This document shows positions 1 to 6,152 of a DNA stretch of 9,043 bases, piece after piece. Below the pieces are notes generated by a model that did no database searches, was not told where the DNA came from, and saw only the letters and a program-made list of their open reading frames with translations. The translations under genes and the position numbers were made by a program. Origin of the DNA: Marinilabiliaceae bacterium UBA5213 (GTDB lineage: Bacteria > Bacteroidota > Bacteroidia > Bacteroidales > Marinilabiliaceae); the NCBI GenBank assembly GCA_002412555.1, contig DHVH01000275.1:1-9043 (forward strand), given 5' to 3'. The stretch's first letter is position 1. Every line of letters starts with the position of its first letter.

Positions 1-152
1 TAATTAGCCGAAATGCCCCACTTCAGGATTATCTCGTCTTCAATAATCTCATATCGCAAACCCTGGTTAAACCGCCTGTCAAAAAACCTCCGTATTGCGC
101 GGTCCCGGTTTTGCTTGCCCTGAAGTATGCGGTCATCTCTTATCCTCGGCAT
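1..152 (-). CDS. Hypothetical Mu-like phage early protein, N-terminal part (runs off the left edge)
   Basis: An open frame starts with ATG at 152-150 and stays open to the window edge, giving 50 residues beginning MPRIRDDRILQGKQNRDRAI. It starts inside the last 20 bases of the upstream gene (133-402), which fits translational coupling. The visible part is highly charged and rich in Arg (RRFFDRRFNQGLRYE), followed by IIEDEIILKWGIS. From memory, similar short proteins beginning MPR and carrying an 'R.RF...YN.GLR...I...L...F.IS' pattern occur in transposable phages of Bacteroidota. The last part could be the start of a helix-turn-helix, but this is inference because the protein is cut off. A competing start at 136 in another frame stops after 35 codons. 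Function is unknown; a small DNA-binding early protein is a guess. Confidence 0.6.
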   Translation of the reverse strand, partial: MPRIRDDRILQGKQNRDRAIRRFFDRRFNQGLRYEIIEDEIILKWGISAN

Positions 153-402
153 TTGATTTCCATTTAGCTACAATTGCAATGTATTTTCTCAGTTCGTCCA
201 ATGTCATATCGGCAGGTTCCTTTCCCCAGTGCTCAAGGCAGTATTGCTTAATGCGTGCAAAATCAGGCTTCCCTTTACGCCCCTTGTATCTGAAAGCAAC
301 ATACTTACTTTCAGTAAAGGCAAACCACAATCGCCACCTAAGCCTGACCATCGCTTCGTATTGCAACCGGTCAGCAGTCGCAGCATCAACTTCAATCTTC
401 AT
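133..402 (-). CDS. Hypothetical 89-residue phage early protein
   Basis: The ATG at 402-400 overlaps the TGA of the MuB-like gene as ATGA, so translation is probably coupled to it. The protein is basic and compact. Its N-terminal half is rich in Arg and aromatic residues (RLRWRLWFAFTESKYVAFRYKGRKGKPD, about residues 20-47). Its C-terminal half looks helical (ARIKQYCLEHWGKEPADMTLDELRKYIAIVAKW, about 48-80). The 'C...WGK...DMTLDELRKYI' pattern faintly recalls the end of Mu gp16/GemA-type proteins (DUF1018), and the position after B also suits an accessory early gene, but the likeness is too weak to name it. No signal peptide or membrane segment is seen. It is real by context and coupling; function is unknown. 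Confidence 0.72.
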   Translation of the reverse strand: MKIEVDAATADRLQYEAMVRLRWRLWFAFTESKYVAFRYKGRKGKPDFARIKQYCLEHWGKEPADMTLDELRKYIAIVAKWKSNAEDKR

Positions 403-1370
403 AACACTTCAAATTCTCCTGGTGTAATGCGGGACAGGTCAATGCCCATCCTGTCGGCACGCTTAATAGCCCTATCGGCCTCCTCGTAGTTCCACCAACG
501 AGCCTGCGCCAGGGCAATGACCTGATTGTTAACAATGCCTTTGTCATTGCAGAATGCTGCAATGTCTTCGCTGCTTATATTGTCAATGCGGAATACTGAA
601 ATACGACGCGCAAAAGTGGTGTACTGGTTGCTGTTCTCCTTAACCGGATACCACCGGTACACGTAGCCGTTTGCTCCTTCGTAGGCCCTGCATTCCAGCC
701 CGGCCATCTTACCAACACGCTCCATAACCTCAGTAATACCAACTATGGTAATACACAAGAGTCCTTCGGTAGCAGTTCGCAAATTCTTGAACTCCTTGAA
801 CAGGCTCACCCGTGCCACTTCGCTCTCATCAATAATCAGCATCGGATTGGTTTCGGCCTTTTCTTCAACCATCTGAATAATGGCATCAAGCAGCATGGAG
901 CTGGTAAAACGCTTACGCTTACGGGGCAACCTAACACCCATCTCAGTGGCTACCTCCAAAAGAAACCTGTTCCAGGTAATCTCTTTGCGGTCAATCTTAA
1001 TATACCAGCAACTCTCACTCTCCTCTGCAAACTTCTTAAACACTACGCTCTTGCCAACGCCGGTATTGCCAACCACAAGACGCATATCACTCATTTTCTT
1101 ACCTGCCTGGGCAATATTCCACATCTTGTTGTATTGCCGTGTGGCAACCAGGTTCTCTTCACCCATGTAATCCTTAAGACTTTCATGAACCACCTGCAAC
1201 AGCTTGTCAGAAAAGGCCTTTTTATTGCGTAGCAACTCACTCACAGTGCCCTCTGATCTGCCGGAAATGCGCGCAATTTCTGCGGGCTTCATGTTCTTTT
1301 TCTCCATCAGGAGCATTAATCGGTCTCTCAGCAGTGCCTGTTTGGCACTGATTTCAATAGTCTTTTCCAT
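399..1370 (-). CDS. MuB-like AAA+ ATPase, transposition target-DNA activator
   Basis: This 323-residue protein has the MuB layout and nearly MuB length (Mu B is 312 residues). Residues about 12-55 form a helix-turn-helix (MKPAEIARISGRSEGTVSELL). The Walker A motif GNTGVGKS is at 101-108, Walker B MLIIDESE at 177-184, and a sensor-like strand ITIVGITE at 207-214. Proteins of this family bind DNA non-specifically as ATP filaments, deliver target DNA to the MuA transposase, stimulate strand transfer and give target immunity; that is family knowledge. The gene starts 3 bases after the transposase stop and ends in an ATGA overlap with the next gene, so it is plainly in the same operon. Residues 225-255 (ECRAYEGANGYVYRWYP) resemble an insertion before the C-terminal helical part, which would carry MuA/DNA-binding functions. 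The ATPase call is firm. The MuB role follows from its place next to MuA. Confidence 0.92.
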   Translation of the reverse strand: MEKTIEISAKQALLRDRLMLLMEKKNMKPAEIARISGRSEGTVSELLRNKKAFSDKLLQVVHESLKDYMGEENLVATRQYNKMWNIAQAGKKMSDMRLVVGNTGVGKSVVFKKFAEESESCWYIKIDRKEITWNRFLLEVATEMGVRLPRKRKRFTSSMLLDAIIQMVEEKAETNPMLIIDESEVARVSLFKEFKNLRTATEGLLCITIVGITEVMERVGKMAGLECRAYEGANGYVYRWYPVKENSNQYTTFARRISVFRIDNISSEDIAAFCNDKGIVNNQVIALAQARWWNYEEADRAIKRADRMGIDLSRITPGEFEVL

Positions 1371-1373
1371 AGT

Positions 1374-3539
1374 TTAGTTGATTTTGACGGTTATAATCTC
1401 ACCCGTATCCGGGTCTACTAGTTCTCTGTATTTTGCAGGCAAAGCCAAATCAGAGGCTTTAAACTCAACCTCTTCGGTCAGCAATTCTGACTTGTCGTAA
1501 CGGCCTGTGTATTCTCTTTTGCGTCCTGTTGGAGCTTGCTCCCCAAAGTGCTTTATGTGCTCATAATCGGGATGCATTTCAATTGATTTGCGCACCTCCA
1601 GGTTAATCTCCTTAGCCTTATTCTCAACCCGCTTTTGTAAGGCCATGAAATTGTTCAGCACCTTAAGCTCTTCATCCGTCTCGGCAATATATTCCGTCCT
1701 GGGCTTTTCAGTCCACATGCCTAAAAATTTGTCATCCGGAGTAAAAACAGGCGCGGGATCCCCGCCTTTGAGTATGTAAATTTTAAGGCGATTCGCTGTC
1801 CTGGCATCCATGGGGATGCGGGTGAAAATCTCCTCAGCAGCTGCGCGCTGTTCAGGGGTTTCAATTTTTGGAAAGTAGGTGTATGATATGCGGTTATGGT
1901 CAATATCAAGACCGGCGGTTGTGAGTTTGCGTTCGTGCAAAGTGCCACACATGCGGCATAAGTCTGAATAGCTCATTTTGGGCGTGTAGCTCTCTTTTTC
2001 ATCCCACAGCTCAAAAGGGGTCTTACCGCATGGCTTGCCTTCAAGCGTCTCAATTATGTGCTCATTCCACTCCTTTAGACCTTCTGATTTCACCCACTCC
2101 ATAACCACTGAAGCGCTAATAGCATTTCGCTTGCCCTTCATTTCGCGCTTGTCCGATGATTTGCTTCGCTGGCTCCTGGTGGTTCTGTTCATTCCACTAA
2201 AGCTCTTCCGGAACTTGGTAAGAGCATTGTCAAACATGTTGAACATCGATTCTATAATCTTTGCTCTCGCATTACCCGCAGCAGTCAACTTTAGCTTTAT
2301 TCCATTTTCTTCGCACCACAATGCTAATTCATTCGCAGCAGGGCCGCGGTCACTCTGTATGTATGCCGGACGGTAACCGGTCTCACGTATGCCCATCAAA
2401 ATGGCTTCCTTTACTGCTGAGAAGGGTTCGCGCACCCCAATTAGTGCCGAGGCACCCACCAAGCGAAGCGAACCGGCATCAGCAACCTTTATGGCATAAA
2501 TATGCTGCCTTACTTTGCCCTGGTATTCAACATTCTCGTTATGTGCAGTGCCATCAATAACCCATACATGGTTCTTTTTAGGCGGTAAATGCCTGCTTGC
2601 TCCCGGAATAAAATTGGCCCTATGCACAACAGCATCCGTTTTCTCAAGCGAATTGGCATTTTTCAATGGCTGTAACAGTTGATACAGACGAGCCTCACTG
2701 GGAGGAGTAAACTGTCCCTTGGTATCCATCCACCAACCGCTCTTCTTGCCATACTCAAGCCACTTCTTATGCACCTGCCTAACCGACATGTTAAGACCAT
2801 TGGTATGCCAAAACACGGCAACATTCAGCTGTCCCTCGCTAATCTTTGAACCATTACTGTTGCCTATTCGCTTAGGTTGTATAATCTCCTGCGCAGGCGT
2901 TCCTTTATCCATCTCCTTCATCACCTTGTCAAACCATCCGTTAAAGCGGGTTTCTGACAAGGGCACCTTTACCTCCAGCTTCATCGACCGCAGTGCAGTG
3001 AGCACATTCATTCTGAAGCTGCGCAATAATATCTCACTGGTAATCTTATCACTCTCTCGTTCGCGAACCATCTTCGCATAATCATAAATCCATTGAATCA
3101 TAGCACACTGCCGGGCATATCCTTTAACCGAGCTGGCACTGATACCCATGTCCAGGTAAGTCGATGTGTAAACCATGTAATGACTGCCCATGTAAGCCTC
3201 TAGCGACGACCTGATAAAAGGCTCGTTGATACTTAACGACTCGGCAGTAATGCCAACAGCTACCGGAACACAGTTCTCACCCGCATCGTTAACCATATTA
3301 AGCATCTCAGCATGCCTTGCCGAAATGCCTGAAAAGATACTCATCACCTTGTCTCTGGTGACAGGGGGCAAGCTGCTATACACAACCCACTTACTGCCTT
3401 CATATACCACCTCAGAGAATCGCTCCCTACTCTTAGAAGCTCTGTAAGAGACGTCAGAATAAACGCCTTTACGCATGATAGCATTCTTGTTAACAAGCAG
3501 AGCGCCTCTATTATCTATGATTAAATCTTGCATGGTCAT
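1374..3539 (-). CDS. MuA-like DDE transposase
   Basis: This is the transposase that cuts the phage ends and joins them to target DNA. The start chosen is ATG at 3539-3537 (MTMQDL), giving 721 residues; a second Met follows two codons later. A longer frame from GTG at 3602 would translate a tRNA-like element and is rejected. In the 721-residue numbering the catalytic triad appears as D329 (HVWVIDGTAH), D397 (YIQSDRGPAA) and E430 (NARAKIIESMF), in an RNase H/rve-like core at about 320-470. Upstream lie helical DNA-binding domains matching MuA domain I, and downstream a beta-barrel like Mu-transpos_C around 535-620 (TTAGLDIDHNRISYTYFP). A charged tail follows, the likely MuB/ClpX-contact region. 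The D-to-E gap is 33 residues, shorter than the 56 of Mu MuA. It is followed 3 bases later by the MuB-like gene. Confidence 0.95.
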   Translation of the reverse strand: MTMQDLIIDNRGALLVNKNAIMRKGVYSDVSYRASKSRERFSEVVYEGSKWVVYSSLPPVTRDKVMSIFSGISARHAEMLNMVNDAGENCVPVAVGITAESLSINEPFIRSSLEAYMGSHYMVYTSTYLDMGISASSVKGYARQCAMIQWIYDYAKMVRERESDKITSEILLRSFRMNVLTALRSMKLEVKVPLSETRFNGWFDKVMKEMDKGTPAQEIIQPKRIGNSNGSKISEGQLNVAVFWHTNGLNMSVRQVHKKWLEYGKKSGWWMDTKGQFTPPSEARLYQLLQPLKNANSLEKTDAVVHRANFIPGASRHLPPKKNHVWVIDGTAHNENVEYQGKVRQHIYAIKVADAGSLRLVGASALIGVREPFSAVKEAILMGIRETGYRPAYIQSDRGPAANELALWCEENGIKLKLTAAGNARAKIIESMFNMFDNALTKFRKSFSGMNRTTRSQRSKSSDKREMKGKRNAISASVVMEWVKSEGLKEWNEHIIETLEGKPCGKTPFELWDEKESYTPKMSYSDLCRMCGTLHERKLTTAGLDIDHNRISYTYFPKIETPEQRAAAEEIFTRIPMDARTANRLKIYILKGGDPAPVFTPDDKFLGMWTEKPRTEYIAETDEELKVLNNFMALQKRVENKAKEINLEVRKSIEMHPDYEHIKHFGEQAPTGRKREYTGRYDKSELLTEEVEFKASDLALPAKYRELVDPDTGEIITVKIN

Positions 3540-3548
3540 GAACAAATT

Positions 3549-3596
3549 TGGTTCCCCGCCAGGAATCGAACCTGGTACAAACCTTGCTTTCGGGGA
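3549..3596 (-). ncRNA. tRNA-like element: acceptor stem plus T-arm, no anticodon arm
   Basis: Read on the minus strand, the gap between the DUF3164 stop and the transposase ATG holds a canonical tRNA 3' half. There is a T-stem CCAGG (3575-3571), the loop TTCGATT (3570-3564), CCTGG (3563-3559), then CGGGGA (3558-3553) and ACCA (3552-3549). The GGTTCGATTCC core matches the T-arm consensus exactly. A perfect six-base partner for the acceptor strand, TCCCCG, lies at 3596-3591. Only 15 bases separate it from the T-stem, with at best a three-pair hairpin (CAA GGT TTG), so there is no D-arm or anticodon arm. It could be a degenerate tRNA fragment, or a minihelix recognised by RNase P, RNase Z or EF-Tu. 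The structure is seen in the sequence; any function is inference. Confidence 0.6.
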
Positions 3597-3605
3597 TAAC
3601 ACCTC

Positions 3606-4253
3606 TTAAAGGCTTGAAATATTAAGGGGAATGGGACGAAACACATTGGTCTCCTCATCCCGCTGATAGAACTCCAGTCGCATTTTGCTGTCAACAAACC
3701 TAAAGCTCTCTTTAAATAAGCGAATAGCCTCAACCCAGCGAGGGTCAGAAAACAGATGCTCCTTGGAGTAGAGCGATTGCACGCGTGAAAGCTCCAACTT
3801 ACCCTCTTTGTTTTTTTCAAGAATGCCCATAAGCAGCTCAAACAAATCCTTGTCACGCTTCTTAACCACGTCCTTTAAGAAGTCATGAAGCAGGTCTTCA
3901 GCTTTCTTGGCACGCTCATCCCAGTCATACTTAGAAGCATACTTGTACAAAACCTTATACTTGCCATCCTTTGTGCGAAGCAAAAAACCGCCCTTGCTGT
4001 TCGCCCTTATAGCTCCATACTCGTTAAGCTTATCGCGCATGGCAATAAGCTTTTCAGTTGCCTCAGCGTGAAACTCTGTTAGAATAGCACTCAGAGTAAT
4101 AGCCGAGCGAACCAGCCCCGAAGCAGTTGTGTCCACAAACTTCTCATACTCTTCGCGAGCTTTCTTTTGGCGAAGAACATCATCCTTGCGCCTTTGCTCC
4201 ATGTAATCCTGAAGCTCTTCAATTGACATTTGGTCAACAGTCTTTTGTTGCAT
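3606..4253 (-). CDS. DUF3164 family protein of Mu-like phages
   Basis: This 215-residue protein has a charged, coiled-coil-like N-terminus (residues 5-40) and a helical stretch at 45-80. The signature of DUF3164 follows: GGFLLRTKDGKYKV at 88-101, YDWDERAKKAEDLL at 109-122, GKLELSRVQSL at 151-161, DPRWVEAIRLFKESF at 170-184 and SKMRLEFYQRDE at 189-200. Family members sit among the early genes of transposable (Mu-like) phages. Their role is not established, though the place beside transposase and ATPase suggests replication or transposition. It starts 6 bases after the stop of the upstream 90-residue gene. Downstream, instead of the usual near-overlap, 66 bases carry the tRNA-like element before the transposase start. 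No membrane segment or signal peptide is present. Confidence 0.85.
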   Translation of the reverse strand: MQQKTVDQMSIEELQDYMEQRRKDDVLRQKKAREEYEKFVDTTASGLVRSAITLSAILTEFHAEATEKLIAMRDKLNEYGAIRANSKGGFLLRTKDGKYKVLYKYASKYDWDERAKKAEDLLHDFLKDVVKKRDKDLFELLMGILEKNKEGKLELSRVQSLYSKEHLFSDPRWVEAIRLFKESFRFVDSKMRLEFYQRDEETNVFRPIPLNISSL

Positions 4254-4259
4254 AATAGT

Positions 4260-4532
4260 CTAGTTTAAAATAAATGATGAAACCATCTGAATCTCTTCGA
4301 TATAGGTATCTCTCTGCCACACGCCCATTAATTTGCGGGCATGGCGTACCTCTTCAGAAGAATTAAAGCGCCATGCCATGGCACGGGTAGTAGTAAATTC
4401 AGCCACGCCCTTTTCATAATTCTTAAAATATAGCGTAGGAGAATGCTTTGCGTTCTTGCACAGCAGGTAGAAATGGTCACGGCTAACCTCTTTAATGCCG
4501 AAAAATGACAGAAGCTTTAATATTGCACTCAT
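4260..4532 (-). CDS. Hypothetical phage protein, 90 residues
   Basis: The ATG at 4532-4530 overlaps the TGA of the upstream small membrane-protein gene (ATGA), and the stop lies 6 bases before the DUF3164 gene, so this is an internal operon gene. The protein is basic with several aromatic residues. It begins MSAILKLLSFFGIKEVSRDHFYLLCKN, a mildly hydrophobic start that is too short for a clear membrane span, and continues with SPTLYFKNYEKGVAEFTTTRAMAWRFNSSEEVRHARKLMG. The beta-like first half and the 'AWRFNSSEEVRHA' segment suggest a small folded domain, but no family is recognised. Function is unknown; the reading frame is well supported by its tight spacing. Confidence 0.7.
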   Translation of the reverse strand: MSAILKLLSFFGIKEVSRDHFYLLCKNAKHSPTLYFKNYEKGVAEFTTTRAMAWRFNSSEEVRHARKLMGVWQRDTYIEEIQMVSSFILN

Positions 4533-4678
4533 AATTCCTTGTTATTATCACGTTTAAAACCTAGCTCATCCAGCATATCCCGGAAGGTGATCCCACGCAT
4601 AATACTCCTTAGGCCACAAATGGCAACTACTCCATAAGCAGCCAGGACTATGATCGTTACTACTAATTTTGTAATCAT
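4529..4678 (-). CDS. Small single-pass membrane protein, 49 residues
   Basis: The start chosen is ATG at 4678-4676 (MITKLVVTIIVLAAYGVVAI), 10 bases after the stop of the upstream gene. A GTG 14 codons further upstream would overlap that gene and is less likely. Residues about 3-22 form one hydrophobic membrane helix, followed by a short charged tail of about 27 residues (RSIMRGITFRDMLDELGFKRDNNKEL). The stop overlaps the next ATG as ATGA. No family is recognised. Small membrane proteins in phage early regions may alter host membrane functions or exclude other phages, but nothing in this sequence decides that. Confidence 0.65.
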   Translation of the reverse strand: MITKLVVTIIVLAAYGVVAICGLRSIMRGITFRDMLDELGFKRDNNKEL

Positions 4679-4688
4679 GGCTTTGTAT

Positions 4689-5057
4689 TTAAAGCGAATT
4701 GATAAATTCCTTGCAAACACTTAACAAGCTTTTGGTAGCCTGAGTGTGAGCAGTGATAGCCTCTTCTATCTGCCGTAATGATTGACGACCAAAGTATCTG
4801 ATCCTCTCAACTCGGTAGTTCAGTTCAAGAATCTCGTCATCAAAACGAGAGATGAATTGCAGTTTTTCGCCCGTCTTAACGGTATTCAGATTTACCAGAC
4901 AACCCTTCCATACGCTTGACTGAAAAGGACCGGCATAAACAATCCGGCCATAATCTGCGGAAGATCGGTCGGTGTTGATCACCCAGTGCAAAAAGTCCTG
5001 ACCATGGTCCTCAAAATGCACCACAGCATAGTTCAGGTTTAATATTTCTGCTTTCAT
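4689..5057 (-). CDS. Hypothetical phage early protein, 122 residues
   Basis: The ATG at 5057-5055 follows the Ner-like gene by 10 bases. The first half (MKAEILNLNYAVVHFEDHGQDFLHWVINT, then GRIVYAGPFQSSVWKGCLVNLNTVKTGEKL) looks like beta strands. The second half (LELNYRVERIRYFGRQSLRQIEEAITAHTQATKSLLSVCKEFINSL) looks like two amphipathic helices. There is no signal peptide or membrane segment, so it is probably cytoplasmic. I do not recognise the family. Its position as second gene after the early promoter, between a regulator and small accessory genes, is typical of early phage genes that modify host functions, but this is context only. Confidence 0.7.
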   Translation of the reverse strand: MKAEILNLNYAVVHFEDHGQDFLHWVINTDRSSADYGRIVYAGPFQSSVWKGCLVNLNTVKTGEKLQFISRFDDEILELNYRVERIRYFGRQSLRQIEEAITAHTQATKSLLSVCKEFINSL

Positions 5058-5067
5058 AGCGATGGTA

Positions 5068-5331
5068 TTAGTTGGATTGAACGCAGTTTTTATGAGACTT
5101 GGAAGCTCCTGATGCTATTATCTCCGGGGCTGTGTATTTCGATTCTTTATGCCCAAGAACACTTTCGCGCGCTTCTATTATCCTGGTCAACGCAGCCTCT
5201 AAAGCTGGATACCTCTTAGAGGTTGGCCGCATCCATATAACCCCTGCATGTTCCCTGGTTATACCTAGCAGCTCAGCAGCAGTAGTCATATCGCCGATTC
5301 TCTTTTTTTCCTTTATCTCTTCCCTTTTCAT
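5068..5331 (-). CDS. Small helix-turn-helix regulator, Ner/Cro-like, first early gene
   Basis: The start chosen is ATG at 5331-5329 (MKREEIKEKKRIGD), giving 87 residues. A TTG 12 codons upstream falls inside the putative promoter box and is rejected. Residues about 15-50 (MTTAAELLGITREHAGVIWMRPTSKRYPALEAALTRIIEARE) have the pattern of a small DNA-binding domain: helix, turn, helix, then a positively charged segment. A Lys/Asn-rich tail follows. It lies directly across the divergent control region from the S24 repressor, the place where Mu carries ner and lambda carries cro. The likely job is therefore to turn down the repressor and early promoters during lytic growth. The HTH reading is by pattern only, and it could be a general regulator of another small family. 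Confidence 0.7.
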   Translation of the reverse strand: MKREEIKEKKRIGDMTTAAELLGITREHAGVIWMRPTSKRYPALEAALTRIIEARESVLGHKESKYTAPEIIASGASKSHKNCVQSN

Positions 5332-5417
5332 AATAATTAGATTAATTTCGTTTAACGGTCGTAACAAATATAGAAAATAAGTTTTCGATAAAAAAACAAA
5401 ACGATAATATATTTCCG
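5332..5417. promoter_or_regulatory. Divergent early/repressor control region
   Basis: These 86 A+T-rich bases separate the leftward early operon from the rightward repressor gene and must hold both promoters and the operators. Candidate operator elements are a short inverted repeat CGTT-T-AACG at 5349-5357 and two direct CGATAA copies, at 5386-5391 (within TTTTCGATAAAA) and 5402-5407, 16 bases apart. Both copies lie between the putative promoter boxes of the two directions, so one bound protein could affect both. The positions are seen directly; their use as operators is inferred from the arrangement in Mu- and lambda-like phages. Confidence 0.6.
5365..5400 (-). promoter_or_regulatory. Putative Bacteroidota-type promoter of the early operon
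   Basis: On the minus strand, TATATTTG (5372-5365) matches the -7 consensus TAnnTTTG exactly, and a TTTG (5400-5397) stands 24 bases upstream as a possible -33 box, slightly further than usual. Transcription would start just upstream of the Ner-like gene ATG at 5331, giving a leader of roughly 25-30 bases. The match is by eye. Confidence 0.5.
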
Positions 5418-6074
5418 ATGATTAAAGAAAGAATAGTTAAAATGCTTGAATTTAAAGGCATACCTAAGGAAACTTTTTATTCTAAAATAGGCATGACGTC
5501 AGCAAGCTTTCGCGGAAATGCACGAAAAACGCCATTAAATTCAACTGCAATAGAAAATATATTATCGGAGGTGCCCGACATAAACTTAAGATGGCTAATA
5601 ACTGGAGAGGGGGAAATGTTAAAGCTTGGAAAATTGACAGATAGACCAACTACTGCAATTCAACAGACGAGTACTCAATTAGGCGTACCATTAGTGAGTA
5701 TAGAGGCTGCTGCTGGATTTGGAAGTAGAAGTTTCTGTATTAACGAAAACGATATACAGGAACGCTACTTTGTGCCTGATTTTAACGGCATAGATTTTAT
5801 GATACGTGTTAAGGGGAGCAGCATGTATCCAAAATACTCATCAGGAGACATTATCGCCTGTCGAATATTACATGATAGTAAATTCATACAATGGAATAAA
5901 TGCCATGTGGTAGCAACTAAAGAACAAGGCATTTTAGTTAAACGTCTGAAAAAAGGGACAACTGAAAATTGTCTAATAGCCATAAGTGACAACAAAGAAT
6001 ATGATCCTTTTGAAATTCCAACAGACGAAATCACTGGGATTGGCCTTATTATTGGAGTCATTCGCCTCGAATAA
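5418..6074 (+). CDS. S24/LexA-type phage repressor (cI-like)
   Basis: This 218-residue protein has an N-terminal helix-turn-helix (about residues 3-65, with KETFYSKIGMTSASFRGN as the recognition region) and a C-terminal S24 peptidase domain (about 90-218). The self-cleavage apparatus is visible. An Ala-Gly site lies in EAAAGFG (A99-G100), the nucleophile is S135 in VKGSSMYP, and the general base is K175 in ILVKRLKKG. The spacings are close to those of LexA and lambda cI. Members of this family hold the lysogen by repressing the early promoter and are inactivated by RecA-stimulated self-cleavage after DNA damage. That would make this transposable phage SOS-inducible, unlike Mu itself. It is divergent from the early operon. 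By eye its DNA is more A+T-rich than the early genes. Confidence 0.92.
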   Translation: MIKERIVKMLEFKGIPKETFYSKIGMTSASFRGNARKTPLNSTAIENILSEVPDINLRWLITGEGEMLKLGKLTDRPTTAIQQTSTQLGVPLVSIEAAAGFGSRSFCINENDIQERYFVPDFNGIDFMIRVKGSSMYPKYSSGDIIACRILHDSKFIQWNKCHVVATKEQGILVKRLKKGTTENCLIAISDNKEYDPFEIPTDEITGIGLIIGVIRLE

Positions 6075-6092
6075 TTAAAATCGAAAAAACTA

Positions 6093-6123
6093 TTTTGACA
6101 TTTTTTCGTATGCTGTATTGTTT
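6093..6123 (+). promoter_or_regulatory. Possible promoter of the OB-fold gene
   Basis: The 78-base gap after the repressor holds TTTTGACA at 6093-6100 (a -33/-35-like box) and TATTGTTT at 6116-6123, which is close to but not the same as TAnnTTTG, at suitable spacing before the ATG at 6153. The gene could also simply be read through from the repressor. Confidence 0.3.
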
Positions 6124-6152
6124 AAATTTTTATCCACCTAAATATTTTTATT

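Noticed and set aside
32..136. A 35-codon frame starting at the ATGA overlap at 136
   Set aside because: It is short and stops early; the frame starting at 152 stays open to the edge and gives a protein-like sequence.
3540..3602. GTG start at 3602 extending the transposase by 21 residues
   Set aside because: The extension reads through the tRNA-like element (VPGSIPGGEPN, typical of translated tRNA), and ATG at 3539 is a better start.
3549..3641. A full-length tRNA using TTCCCC in the end of the DUF3164 gene as 5' acceptor strand
   Set aside because: No D-arm GG, no five-pair anticodon stem with a seven-base loop, and the spacing to the T-stem is too long. The nearer TCCCCG partner gives a cleaner fold.
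5332..5367. TTG start extending the Ner-like gene by 12 codons
   Set aside because: The start would lie in the presumed promoter box; the ATG at 5331 leaves a reasonable leader.
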